64,000 nucleotides of DNA from Prostheceraeus crozeri (lineage: Eukaryota > Platyhelminthes > Polycladida > Euryleptidae). Below, piece after piece: positions 35,596-47,109 of this stretch. The notes beneath the pieces are model-generated. The model did not search any database. It was not told the DNA's origin and saw only the letters and a program-made list of their open reading frames with translations. The number at the start of each line of letters is the position of its first letter. The stretch's first letter is position 1. The stretch lies in assembly GCA_907163375.1 (NCBI GenBank), contig CAJQUW010000616.1, forward strand, positions 83,501 to 147,500, in the 5' to 3' direction. Made by a program: the position numbers and the translations under genes.

Positions 35596-35678
35596 TTAAA
35601 GATAATGAAAACGTCATGGCAGCCGATGTTCATCTACAACAATCACATTGGTAGACATAACGTTTTCATTATCTTTAA
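35596..35678. repeat. Short perfect hairpin
   Basis: TTAAAGATAATGAAAACGT (35596-35614) is repeated inverted at 35660-35678, a perfect 19-bp stem with a 45-base loop. Function unknown; may be a tiny MITE core. Confidence 0.7.
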
Positions 35679-36072
35679 TTGAGCATTGGAGTTCTTTCTT
35701 GGTGTTTTTGCGTATCTTATCAATTAATATGCATTTGTATCAATCAATATCGTATTATCAACATGCATTTTCGCATGTTGGAATATCTTTTTGTATGTGA
35801 TAATAAACAAACATTGAAAAAATGTCGCATGGATGAGTGACTGTAAATTATAGTATAGGCCTAAGCCTGCATACTAATATATCGTTAATCATTTCCAATT
35901 GTTCCGCAGGCCTACTCTGCATAGCAACTTTTGAGATAGTTTAATTTGTGATATTCCATTACTCATCTTGAATATCTTGCTATTAATGTTTGGCAAATAC
36001 GCACTGACTAACTCAGAAGTACAATCTTGTTACATGAATTCTTTCAGAAATATACTGACTTTTCATGAAGTT

Positions 36073-36268
36073 AAAAAAAATGAAGCTTTTACGTCACTAC
36101 TCCCCATACTTGGGGCTTGGACGGTGCTGACATAGTCAGACTTATGGAGCGTTGTAGTACTTTTAGTCCAGATGCCCTTCCTTCCGACTTCCAGTGACAC
36201 CTTTGGGGCTCGACCTATGGACCAAAAGACCGTTAGGCCAAGCACTTAACCATTGTGCCACGGAGACC
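36073..36268 (-). mobile_element. tRNA-derived SINE with 12-bp target duplication
   Basis: TTTCATGAAGTT flanks it exactly (36061-36072 and 36269-36280). The minus strand begins GGTCTCCGTGGCACAATGG, containing an A-box (TGGCACAATGG), and about 50 bases on a B-box (GGTCGAGCCCC), the internal RNA polymerase III promoter. A roughly 120-base unrelated body follows, with an oligo(T) end. Length 196 bp fits a SINE. It is not a functional tRNA: the acceptor ends do not pair and the body continues. Confidence 0.82.
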
Positions 36269-36559
36269 TTTCATGAAGTTTGGTCTACACAAATAGGTTT
36301 TTTCGCATCTGCATGAAAGTGTAGGCTTACGTTTATATTGAGGCATAGACATAATTGCAGCAAGCTTATATGAGTGTCGATATTCATGACTGTTCATGCG
36401 CATATGCATCTTTCAACAGTTCCGATAATCTTTGTATGTGAGGCCTACAGTCATGCAATTCATGGCACAAGCATTTATTTCTGAAGTTATAGTCCGGTGC
36501 GTTGTTTTTTTGTAAATGTCAAACATTGAGGAGAAAACGGGGAGCAACTCAAATAAAAA

Positions 36560-38240
36560 CATTTCAAAGGTGTTCCCTGAGCAGAGCTACATTGCCCGTT
36601 GATGACACAATGTAGAGGAGAATAATGGAAGAAAGTCTAATAAGTGATAATAATATAATAAATGCAATGAATAAGATACAAGTCATTCATATGTACGCAA
36701 TACCGGTCAGGAGCTACACGGGAGGAATAATCAAGGGGACCAAACAAGAACTAGATGAACTGAGTAGAAAAACACGGGAGGTAATGAATATGTACAGTGG
36801 CATCCATCCGCGGGCGGATGTCGATCGCCTCTACCTACCATGGGCTCAGGGAGGAAGGGGTTTGAAAGATATCACCGAGATTATAGAAAGAGAAGACAGA
36901 AACCTTAGAGGCTACATTAACAATAGCAACGATCCACTGCTGGCGGTCGTGAAGAGCGGAGGTCTCTATAAGCCGAAGTCTGAGACCACTGCGGATTGGA
37001 GGAAGAAGACAAACGAAGACAGATGGGACAATAAGGCTCTTCATGGGCAGTACAAAAGAAAGATGAATGAGGTTACAACAACAACGGCATGTTATGAATT
37101 GATGAAAGCAGTGAAGTTCAAGATCGAAACTGAGGCACGTGTAACAGCAACACAAGACCAAGCCCTCAACACCAAGGCTCACACAACTTACATAATAAAA
37201 TAATCATCCGACCCTAAGTGCAGAATGTGCAACTCAGCGGATGAAGGTGTGTCGCATATCTTGACTTCGTGTTCGACATTGGCTACAACTGAATACCTCA
37301 GAAGGCACAACGAAGTTGCAAAACTAATACACAGAAGCACATGCAAACAATACAGCATTCAAGTCCACAAGCAATCATGGAGACATGAGCGAGATCAGTG
37401 GATGACAATGATGTCATGAAAATACTGTGGGACTTTGAGATTCGAACTGATAGACTAATAACGGCAAGAAGAGCTGACATACCACTCATGGACAAGGTGA
37501 AGAAAAAAAGGGATTATAATCGACATAGCAATACCAGATGATCGCAATATAAGTAAAAAAAGGAACACGAGAAGATTGAAAAATACCAAGATCTAAAGAT
37601 GGAAATACAGAAGCTATGGAAACATCAAAGTAAAAGTCATACGAATCGTCGTGGGAGCCCTTGGTGCACATACAACACAGTTACAAGGATACCTCGCACA
37701 AATTCCTCACGGGTGGCAGGAAGCATGATCAAGTGACAAAAAATTTGACGACTTAGGATGAAGCAGATTTTGGTACTTTTTTGATACGCTGATTTCAAAA
37801 ATCATAGTGGCGTAAATCATCCATTTGCTCCTTTCGAGATATAATGCCATGAATATTCTGACAACCAATCAGAATCGAGGATTCCTATAATTCATGCAAA
37901 GTCTATTTAAAAAGCTTTTAAATGCAGTTTTAAGCTATAAATGTGATTATTTATACATTTTTAGACATTCTAGAATATGGTAGTGCATCCATTACGGATA
38001 TATCAGATGTCATTATTTACGGATATATCATCCTAAGTTGTCAAATTTTTTGTCACTTGATCATGCTTCCTGCCACCCGTGCCCTGGACAGCACCATATA
38101 GCCGATTTGCTTAAGACAGCACTTCTCGGAAGTGCCCATATCCTCAGGCGCATACTTGACCTCCCTGAGTCCTGGTAGGACTCCGAGGCCCCGTACTTTC
38201 ATCCCGACCTAATGTTGTACATGGGTCGTGTACTAAAACA
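36560..38240 (+). mobile_element. 5'-truncated LINE with restriction-like endonuclease (R2/R4/NeSL-type)
   Basis: The region downstream of the RT palm is present: YAIPVRSYTGGII, LYLPWAQGGRGLKDI and a long linker to 37203. The CCHC motif CRMCNSADEGVSHILTSC, the endonuclease segment ILWDFEIRTDRLITARRADI, DIAIPDDRNI and VVGALG, and the tail ADLLKTALLGSAHILRRIL follow. A TAA at 37201-37203 interrupts the frame, which continues to 37419. The frame then shifts before the endonuclease, so the copy is dead. A MITE (37708-38082) splits the last part. The CCHC plus PD-(D/E)xK order is typical of site-specific early-branching LINEs. No poly(A) tail was seen. Confidence 0.8.
37708..38082. mobile_element. 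MITE with 54-bp inverted repeats inserted in the LINE
   Basis: 37708-37761 and 38028-38081 are inverted copies with one mismatch, starting CACGGGTGGCAGG. CCT flanks both sides (37705-37707 and 38083-38085). Removing the insert plus one CCT restores QIPGQHHIADLLKTALL of the LINE, confirming the 3-bp duplication. No coding capacity. Ends in CAC with a 3-bp duplication suggest a CMC/EnSpm-type mobiliser, tentatively. Confidence 0.85.
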
Positions 38241-39631
38241 ACGTCTTTATTCAGATGGACAGAAAATCAAACATTACACAAGTGAGTCAAGCAAAAGGAA
38301 ATAAGTGCACATTTCAATTTACATTTAAACGATCGATTTGGCGCATAGTTTGTTATACAAATTTGCATAATAGGGAATGATAGAGGAGGCTCTTCGCTTA
38401 GACTTCACCAGTGAAGCCCGTAGGTGGCCGGAATAGGTCATTTTCTGAGGACAAAGAAAGTTTAAATTACTGTCAGGTCTTAGAAGAGCTTTGAACTCCT
38501 TCATGGCTCTAGCATCACGTCTGTCAGATAAAGGAGCAAATGATTGACAAGTACAGTTTCCGAGTAAAATTACCGTTGTCAGTTTAACAAATACTTACCA
38601 AGTACTTGGCATTAAAGTCCTAAACATTTAAGAAATATTTAAGAAATATTTATCAAACCTAGTACATTTCCTAAACTTTTACTATGTATTTAGCAAACTT
38701 TCCAAACTTCCACAAAATATTTGGCAAATTGTCTGAACTTTTACGAAATGTTTATTAAATATTTTGTAAATTTTCCAAACTTTTACAAAACATTTAGCAA
38801 ATTATTTCTAGCTTTTATAATGTTTAGTAAATAATAAGCAAATTTTATCCTACTTCATAGGCGATTACGAAACATTTGCAAATTTGAATTCATGAAAAAT
38901 ATCTTCTTGTATGAAATGTTTTATATTTATCAAATAGAAAAACAAAACAATCATAATTCGGCAAAAAGATAGCCAGTAAAACGCTCTGCTCGAATTATTC
39001 ATGCTCAAAATCGTTCAAAATCCGTACGGCATATAAAACTGCATGACTAGAATAAAATAACTGATCTTGCTAAAATTATGCTTTGTACGATAACATTCAT
39101 AGAGATTACAAAAACTGAGCCCTGCTCCCCAAAGTAAACAGCAGAAGGAATGGATATCCTTGAAAAATACAATTTTTCATACGTATTTGGAAAATGAACA
39201 GAGTTTTATATAGTAGCACACATCGAACGATCTGATACAAATAATTTTTATGAATATCACTTTTATCAACATAAAGGAAATTTCTCTATCCGGATTTGAT
39301 CATTCTTCATTTGAAAATCCTTCCAACCAGAAAGCATGCCCACAGCCTGAATACGCATTTCACTTCATCTGAAACACTGTCATTTCGAGTCAAACACCGT
39401 CGCGCCGTTATCAGATCTTTATCACATTTTTAAGAATAGAGGTGATATCACGAAAAATTTACAGTTCAATGGAGAAACAGTCACTACCAAATGAAGTTTG
39501 AAGCGATGATACGAGGTCACTGAAAAAAAACATCTTCGCGGTTGGACCACAACACGGTTGTCCAAATCTGACGATCGCTGGGACGTTGCGAGTATGAGAG
39601 ATTTATGGATAAAGAATAATTCCAGTAGTTT

Positions 39632-39737
39632 TCGGAGTTAATTAGCTCACAAGACAAGACGGAAAAGCAGCCGAATGTAGGTCAGGTATTGAGTCATCGA
39701 TGGACAGATACACAGCCTCAGCAATCAACACCTGTAA
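39632..39737 (-). CDS. Exon-like segment inside the 4.85-kb element
   Basis: On the minus strand a good acceptor (CTTCTTTTTTACAG) is followed by VLIAEAVYLSIDDSIPDL and more codons to TAA. Composition is more balanced than the AT-rich surroundings. I do not recognise the peptide. It could be the last exon of a small captured gene whose first exon or promoter is the GC-rich island near 42.1 kb, or chance. Confidence 0.25.
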
Positions 39738-41311
39738 AAAAGAAGACAAATCTTGTGCTGATGTGCAGAGCAGAATTATCAAACTTAACGGATCTTAATT
39801 AACATTCTATGGGTAGGCCTACTCAAAGTTCAGAAGATAAATCATTTATAGTAATTTTAAGTGTTACAGTAAAGACTATTAAGAAAACTGCTTTTGGATT
39901 ATTTCATCTCTGACAATGTGGGAAGCGATATTCTTAGGAATTTTGATAGCAAATGAAGATATTCAAGAGTGGTTGAATTGTGATCATTAACAATTTATCA
40001 ATTATTTTTTTAATCAATACTCTTAGTATTTATCAATAATTTTATTTTGATATTCAAGTACCGGTAACTGTTTTTACAAAAAATGCAATCTGCAAATTAA
40101 AACAGAGCCTTACCGAGATGTAGCCTATTACCGACTGCTTGTAAACCGTTCATGCGATGAAGATATTCAGGAATGCTTGAATTTTTATTATAGTATTTAA
40201 TACCGCACATGTAATTTTATTTTGATATTTTATTTTATTCTAAACAATTTGTTTAAAATCACAATCTGCAAACACATACACACGGAATGTCATCTTGTCT
40301 ACCGCTTATATGACAGCATCTCTACAGGTAATTCATGGTGGGCCTACAATTAACATGTGACCATAATAGCTAGGCCTACGATGATATTGAAAAGTGCGAA
40401 GCATAATTTGTAATAAGTAAACACAAATTGAATAAAAGAGTAGCAATGAGTTTGTACTTTGATTGTTTTATATTTATCGTAAAGCATGAAAATTATTGAT
40501 TTTGCAAAACTAAACCTATTGTTGGACTGCAACGCATGACTGATCTTTATTACAGTGTGCATGTAGCCAACAACGTGCAGTCCGTCGTGTAGCATCTATG
40601 CCTTTTGAATGCTTGATAATTTTTCTTAAACTACTCGAAATGTCAAATTGATACCATTTTCTAAAATGTGGCAATTCTGAAAAAATTAATTGAATATCAT
40701 AGGTGGTAGCTACAGGTTTTCAATTCAACATATATAAAATGGAAATAGTGACCTATTTAAACAAGCTTCCTTGATGGATCCATCTTTCAGAAAATAGATT
40801 AAATTGTATAACTTAAGCAGATATCGAATAGCTCAATAGTTTGTCCGCATTGATAAAAACATTCTCCATCTAAAATTTTTGCAGTCCTGAAATAGAACTT
40901 TATGACTTATAGCATGTTTGACTGTTTCAAAAATTTTTTCAATTATTTGTCATCCAAATATTGATACTATTGCACAAGTATACTACATATCTAAATATTG
41001 AAGTGCTAAATTAAAATGGTTTTAATGCGCTAATTAAGTTCTTTCGTGCTCATAGTTTCTAAGGTTTTTAGCATGCAACTATTTTGTCTCAACATAACCA
41101 GATGTTTGTGCTATTTTCAATGTAAGCAATCAGAAATTACGAATTTGAAAACAATATATTACCATGTCAACATATTCCAATTTGATTATGATTTTTTTAC
41201 GACACAATCAACTTTTGATCGATTTTTCAACGAGAAACGTCGTCGTGAAAACTGATATACATGCACATTCTCATATTAAATTCAAAGTGAATAAGCCTTG
41301 GGCATGTGACA

Positions 41312-41440
41312 TCATTTGTGTGATGGAAAACCCAAGTAAAACGATGTGTTTCTTGATAGCTATAATATTTATATTTAAATAAATATTATAGCTATCAAGA
41401 AACACATCGCTTAACTTGGGTTTTCGATTACACAAATGAA
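41312..41440. repeat. Long near-perfect hairpin
   Basis: Arms of about 60 bases (41312-41374 and 41380-41440) with few mismatches and a loop of only a few bases; the core GATGTGTTTCTTGATAGCTA pairs perfectly. May be a hairpin MITE or an RNA hairpin source. Confidence 0.85.
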
Positions 41441-43870
41441 TTCAAAGTATTGGTAGGACTCCTAAAATGTGATATGTCTGCTATGAGGAACTAAGAGGAA
41501 TTGAGATATTTTGTTATCAGTAAATTAAGTATGACGCTAGTAGCTCTTTAGTATTTGTAAAATTAAGAGCAGATATAGCAGTAGTCAATAATAGAAATGT
41601 CTCTACGTGTTCATGGTCAATAAACCCAAATCTATGACCAAATCTCTCCTTTGATTTTGTTTTCGGGATTTCCAAATACTTGTACCTAGACTTGCAGTTA
41701 AATGCTGAAACTAAGTTGACAAAATAAATTCAGAAACATTTAGAAGCTTACCATTTTTCTGTAGATGATCCAAGAGGTGCATTTTTAATTCTGATGCAAA
41801 AATCAAAGGAACTTGATGGCTTCATTGACTGGAAGAACTCACTGACTACATGCGAGTGTTCATTTTCGAGTTGTGCTCCATTTTGTGCATGATAGCTAAG
41901 CAAGATGATGCAAAAACGTAGGCGATCACAAACCGACGATGAATAAATAAAGGTGTGTAAGTAGAAATATCCTCTTGATGCGCTGACTTTTGTAATATTA
42001 AGCAGTTAACGTAAACACGCGTTCGACACGAGAGCGAAGAGTGCACAAGCTACTGCGCCTTCTACTGCAGTTTTCTGTTCCACGTGATGGGCGGATAATA
42101 ATTATTAAGCAGGGACGCTGAGTCACAGCGCAGCTAGAGAATATTATCGACCGCTCATGGCTCCCGAATGCGGCCACGACCAGGCTGCCAACAATGTGAA
42201 CGAACTTCCTCAGCTGCGTGCGCGTGGCGAATTTCCTTAATATAGTGACGGAAAGTTATAGAAGCGAGATATGATTACGCAGACTGAGCGATGCTTATGT
42301 AATTGTTTGGTTCAGTTGCATACTGATTTAATATCATAAGTTTTGCAAATTACTAGCTAAGTAATTTAGCGAACACACAAGCAAACTGATCAAAGTCGAC
42401 TTGCTGATGGGCACGGTATAGAACTTAGAAACTTCAATAAATGCTTTAATTTGAGAAGCAAAATGTGTGCCGATAGAACTGCTTAGGCTCCCTTAATAAT
42501 GAAAATATATGACTGATGTTGTTGCTATTGTAGCTACAGTGTACATGTAGTGAATGTGAAAGATGATGAAAAATGAGTAGAAGAAGAAGAAAAGGGGAAC
42601 GAGTGAGTGAGAAAGAGAGAGAGAGTAGTGATGAAGTCACCTGAATATTTATTTTATACACACCATTTCATCAAATATAAATGGGCATATATAAAATACT
42701 CGAAATAATAGTAGACATGCACATTTCAGGCCCACATGTTTCATATGTCGATATCCATGGAAATGACATAATGCACTCTCTTTAAGATTTGAAAGAAATT
42801 GTTGGTGCCATCATAGAAAAATATCAACAGTTTCCTGACAATTATTCCATTATTCAATCATTTAATTAAGTTTGATGGCAAAAAAATCAGCCAGTTATCA
42901 ACGACGCAAAACTGTGATATAGTACAGACTTTATTATTGGGTATTTCCTGTGACGTTGCATTTCTATTTTATTGAGAGATGATTGTAATCAGAGTTTATG
43001 AGAGCTGATGATCATCCTTGTGATATGCATGAGTTCAAAAAATTGTACGGGTGAAGTTACCGCACATTGAAATCACCATGCAATTAAAACCGCCTTTTAC
43101 GACAGTTACTCATAAGCGGATCCTGCCTATTGCAAGATTTTCTTTCATCAAACTTAGTAAATGCAAAAAATCATTTGTTTGGATAACCAAACAAATACTA
43201 CCTAGGCATTTGATAAACGTTTTCTAAATTTCGCAAAATTCGTTAATATCGACTTACATACAAAATGTAGCAAATACTTGTTAGGCAATTGTTACACATT
43301 TCCTAAATATGTTAAATTTCCAAAACGTTTGTTAAACTATTCAAATCTTATAAATTTTCCAAGTAAATACCAAATATTTGGTAAAGTTGATACGTTTTTT
43401 TTCTCGGGTTCTTTCCACAAATAATATTGTGAGCTCGCTTCCTGATGGCTTCAATCTTTTGGCTTCCTTTCCTGCTGATACCAACCAGTAGTGGAGAGTG
43501 ATATTCCAAGATGCTCAAAATATACACTTTGTACACCGTAATCAGATCCTCCTTTGACAACAAATGTTCAAGGATCCTAAGAGCATTTACTCGACGAGTT
43601 GCAAGCTTACAGATATGCTCTACATGCTGTTCCCATTTTAAATTGACTTGAAATGTTGCTCCCAGAATTTTCATTGTGTTGCATAGCAGGGAGTCAGATG
43701 AAAAATTGGAGGCTTGATGTTGGAACTGGAGAAAAACATGCACTTCGTTTTGCCATGGTTAAGTATGAGCAAATGCGAAATACACAGTCATGTTTGACAT
43801 CTCATGATCAATTAGACTATCTGCAGAATCATTCTTGCGGTACGGTACTGCAGAATGATGCTGTCTGACA

Positions 43871-44242
43871 AGATGAGATTCGTAGAGATTTGCGCAGATT
43901 CGTAGTAGGCATAGGGTGTACATCATTCTGAGAAAGTATCATTTTCGGTATCTTTCCCTGCAGAAACTCGCTCTGGTTGCCGGACTATATGGGGTTTACT
44001 TTGAAAATGACTCACCAAGAAATATTTATGTGGGCCAGTAGTGTTATTTATAACAGTTGCAATTCAACGAAATAAAATGCCAATATCAACGCGCACTTCG
44101 TCAAAGTGATTATGGTTACAATAAGCGATTCAATTGCACAATATTCAAAGGACTTTGATTTAACTTTGTATTCACTTTCTTCCTTCTTGTTGGCGTCCTT
44201 AGTAATGGGCAAAAGACCGTTCCAGGCCACCATAAAATTCAA
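43871..44242. other. Stretch without a recognisable gene
   Basis: Between the LINE remnant and the AT-rich left edge of the Polinton-like element. Only short unremarkable frames. Confidence 0.45.
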
Positions 44243-44626
44243 AAAATAGTATCTTTAAAAACGACATAAATTCATGAATTTTGTCCCTTTTTTAGGTTTT
44301 TAAGACCTAAATTCATAAATTTAGTCCATTTAAAAAGTATCATTTTTTGAAAAAATAGTATTTTTAAAAACGACTAAATTCATGAATTTTGGTCATTTTC
44401 TCAGGTTATGAAGAAAAAAACCGTTTTTAAAAATACCCAATTTATCAAATTTTTCAAAATCTCAAAATTTGAGAATTACAATTTTCACCCTCCCCTTAAA
44501 ATCATGACCCTTCCAGGACACCGAAAAAATCATAAAAGTTAAGAATCTCAAAATTTGAGAATTACAATTTTCACCCGCCCTTAAGATCATGACCGTTCCA
44601 GGACACCGAAAAAATCACAAAAGTTA
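44243..44626. repeat. Tandem repeats at the left edge of the Polinton-like element
   Basis: Two units of about 108 bp (44242 and 44350, sharing AAAAACGAC and ATTCATGAATTTTG) are followed by two 86-bp units (44461-44546 and 44547-44626, sharing CTCAAAATTTGAGAATTACA). GTTCCAGG/CTTCCAGG recurs in both sets. Confidence 0.85.
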
Positions 44627-44929
44627 GTATTTTTAAATACGTCTTTTAAAACCATTTTCAGGTTTTTAAAATATGAGATAACTAAACTTATGTGTCTAAT
44701 AATATTTCTTTAAAAATGGAAGAAACAAAAGTGGAAGAAACCGCAAGAATATATCCTTCGTTATCATATGAACGTAGTTCTACTTTAATGGACATTGAAA
44801 AATGAATAAAGAAAAACACAAAGATAGAGTACGTTATATGAAAGATTAGGAATCTCAATTACTATTAAGATCAGAGCATTATAAAAAATTAAGAAAGAGA
44901 TGGACTAAAGTTAAGAATGTAACACAAGG

Positions 44930-45395
44930 AATTGGCATATTCTTAACAATAAGTTTAGGTGCTTTAACAATTGTTATATCTTCAGGTGTTTTAGTAATTC
45001 CAGTAGTTGCTACAGCTTTAACAGGTACGGGTGTTTTTGCAACTTCACTTGTTACAATGTTAGATAAATCTTTAATAACTAAGAAACGAAAATCATTAAA
45101 AACTAAGCATTTACATATTAAAGAAGTCTATGATAAACTACATTACTACTTTCAAAGAGTATGTGATGATAATGTTATTACGTTAGATGAGATTGAAAAA
45201 TTTGATCAAATAGCTAATGAAGTAAATCAAATATCATTTCAATTACAGTCAGAAAAAGTTGATGATAAGAATAAACAGGATGGCAAAATTTCTGGTGATG
45301 GTAAAATTTCTAATGAAGAAAATGATAAAATTTTTTTAGAAAGGCTAAAAACTTTAAGCGAAAATTTAAGCAAAACTTTATTAAACAAAACTTAA
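44930..45395 (+). CDS. Polinton-like element: small membrane-anchored protein (fossil)
   Basis: Codes for two hydrophobic segments (ALTIVISSGVLVIPVVATAL and a following Gly/Thr/Val-rich stretch), then a charged helical tail (HIKEVYDKLHYYFQRVC). No family recognised. A membrane-associated virion or assembly protein is plausible from layout alone. Confidence 0.45.
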
Positions 45396-45466
45396 AACGA
45401 AAAGATGTCAGACAACAAAGCAATAAAAAAATAATTTGTTCAGTAAAATGTTTTTGCTGTATTCCA

Positions 45467-46114
45467 ATGTTACCACAAAATTCAAATATTATATTTAAAA
45501 AAATGGATAAAATTAAAGCTGATAATTTTAAAAGAATAAAACAATTAGAAGAGTTAATAAAACAAAGAAATATTATGAAAGAAAATCATCTTCAACATAA
45601 AATGATAAAAGCTGGCATTCAATCTGATATGTTTGAAAAAATGCAGCAAACCGAGCAAGTAAAAACTGATTTTGAGAAAACTATGAAACCATTTAAAACT
45701 CTTCAAAAAGAACTTACAAATAATGATAAACAAATTGATATAACAGATCCAGAGCACAAAACTATATTAGATGACTATGGATTACTAGAATCAAACATTA
45801 ATAAGAAATTACCAAAATCTATGCAATTTGAACATTCTATTTCATTTATAGATGGAAAAACAATACCTAGATTTTATCTCGGACAAAAAGAAATATTTCC
45901 ACAACCTTTTCGAGGTTCAATTTTTTCACCAGATAAATATCCTTTTAATTTAGATAGAAATTTTGTTGATCTTTTAAGAGGAGCAGATTTAAATAATCAT
46001 GCTGTAGAAGATCTCATAAATTATAAAGCTATGTTAGATAGAGTTAAAGCAGGAAAAACTCTTAAACGTTATAGAGCATTAGAAAATTTATTATCAACGG
46101 GAGTTAAAGTATGA
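45467..46114 (+). CDS. Polinton-like element: uncharacterised protein, 215 codons
   Basis: Charged, largely helical N-terminal half with probable coiled coil (IKQLEELIKQRNIMKE), then a compact region with ISFIDGKTIPRFYLGQKEIF and FNLDRNFVDLLRGADLN. This pattern recurs in gene neighbourhoods of animal Polinton-like elements but I cannot name its role. Plus strand, in the left arm of the element. Confidence 0.5.
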   Translation: MLPQNSNIIFKKMDKIKADNFKRIKQLEELIKQRNIMKENHLQHKMIKAGIQSDMFEKMQQTEQVKTDFEKTMKPFKTLQKELTNNDKQIDITDPEHKTILDDYGLLESNINKKLPKSMQFEHSISFIDGKTIPRFYLGQKEIFPQPFRGSIFSPDKYPFNLDRNFVDLLRGADLNNHAVEDLINYKAMLDRVKAGKTLKRYRALENLLSTGVKV

Positions 46115-46299
46115 AAAGGTTTTAAAACAGAAACAACTGTATTTTTACCAGAGGATCCACAAGAATTACTAAATAGATTAAATATTTTAATATCTGCAAT
46201 AAAAGAAGGACATAATTCTAGTTTCAATGAAATTCATGCTATATTGAAAAGACTTAGAAAAGACGATTCTAAATGAAGAGGATTATAAAAGTATAACGG

Positions 46300-46330
46300 G
46301 ACATCGGAGATGTCTTCCAGGGCTTCGCCC
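46300..46330 (+). terminator. Two small GC-rich hairpins in an AT-rich gap
   Basis: GACATC-gga-GATGTC (46300-46314) and GGGC-ttc-GCCC (46320-46330), downstream of the 45467-46114 gene. They stand out from the AT-rich surroundings. Similar hairpins follow other genes of the element. Confidence 0.4.
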
Positions 46331-46484
46331 GTAGCTCAAATATGTTGTTGTTTTTAATTTTTTGATAAAAAAATATTTATTTAAATATTTTTGTTGAAAA
46401 ATGTCTTCGAGAGAATTATCATCAGCAGATTTAGACAAAATTAATAATCATTTAGAAAATTTGACAGAGATTTTGGGTTTATGA

Positions 46485-46993
46485 AAATTTAGTACGACGT
46501 TAAAATTATAACAACTACTTCATCACACACTTGTAATTTAGAACCCATTCTACATTTGGAACAAAATAAAAATTATCAAATTGCATTGACTAGTTTCTCC
46601 ACATTTAACACTATTCAAAACGTTATCAAAGATGTGAATGATCAATTTAGATATTCTACTGATAAAGGCAAACCGTGGAAAGTACTAACTTTTCTTCCTG
46701 GTTCTTACAAAGTTGAATCAATATCAAATGAAATTAAGAGACATTTAGGTATACCATTTAAAGATAAGAAACAATTAGACGGAAGTGTCATTAGAAAGAA
46801 TGCAAATATATTTATACTATTTGAAATAAATGCAAGAAACTTAAGTGATTTGTTAAGAGATTTATGCGTAAGAAATAAAGATGAATTTAAACAATCGTGT
46901 AACAATGCTTGGTCAAAAGATTATGGCTTCATTACAATTAATATTGATAAAAAAATTCATGATAGAGTTATGGAACATTTGTTTACCAAGTGA
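46485..46993 (+). CDS. Polinton-like element: conserved structural-type protein
   Basis: The readable core contains NYQIALTSFSTFNTIQNV, PGSYKVESISNEIKRHL and YGFITINIDKKIHDRV. I recall this pattern (a Tyr-x-hydrophobic-ALxSFxTFNSIxNV block and a later PGxYxxxxIN block) from a protein that accompanies capsid genes in invertebrate Polinton-like elements. Function unassigned; possibly a minor virion or fibre component. Confidence 0.5.
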
Positions 46994-47109
46994 TAAAAAT
47001 ATACAAATATAGTGTTACAATATTTTTTTTATTTTATATATATATCAGATTTGTCTATCTTAGAAATTAGAAAATTAAAAAGGTAAAGTAGTTATTCCAT
47101 CAGGTAAAA

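Larger units (their letters stand above)
38560..43407. mobile_element. 4.85-kb DNA element without recognisable transposase
   Basis: It interrupts the Jockey-type LINE exactly: removing 38560-43407 and one target copy restores IICGKNCTCQSFAPL. Flanks are GTTT and GTTC (a 3-4 bp duplication). Ends begin CCGAG in both orientations and then show about 45 bp of degenerate inverted similarity. Both subterminal zones (38580-38890 and 43130-43395) are filled with short recurring AT-rich words such as AAATATTT, TTTAGCAAA and CAAACTTTTAC. Interior: no transposase seen, a 60-bp-arm hairpin at 41312-41440, and a GC-rich island near 41990-42240. Probably non-autonomous, or an element carrying captured host DNA. 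Confidence 0.72.
38328..43870 (-). mobile_element. Jockey/CR1-type LINE 3' end, split by a 4.85-kb insertion
   Basis: The minus strand at 43743-43408 encodes the RT C-terminal region (MKILGATFQVNLKWEQHVEH, ATRRVNALRILEHLLSKEDL, AIRKRAHNIICGKN). It resumes at 38559-38328 with CTCQSFAPLSDRRDARAMKE and IIPYYANLYNKL to a stop. The two halves join in frame at the insertion point. A frame change lies upstream near 43690-43740. No endonuclease domain remains; a 5'-truncated, old copy. Confidence 0.8.

Noticed and set aside
36073-36268. Functional tRNA gene
   Set aside because: A and B boxes are present but no closing acceptor stem; the sequence runs into a SINE body and is flanked by a target duplication.
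43976-43991. Another foldback terminus (GCCGGACTAT)
   Set aside because: Only about eight bases match the CCCGGACT end; no arm sequence follows.
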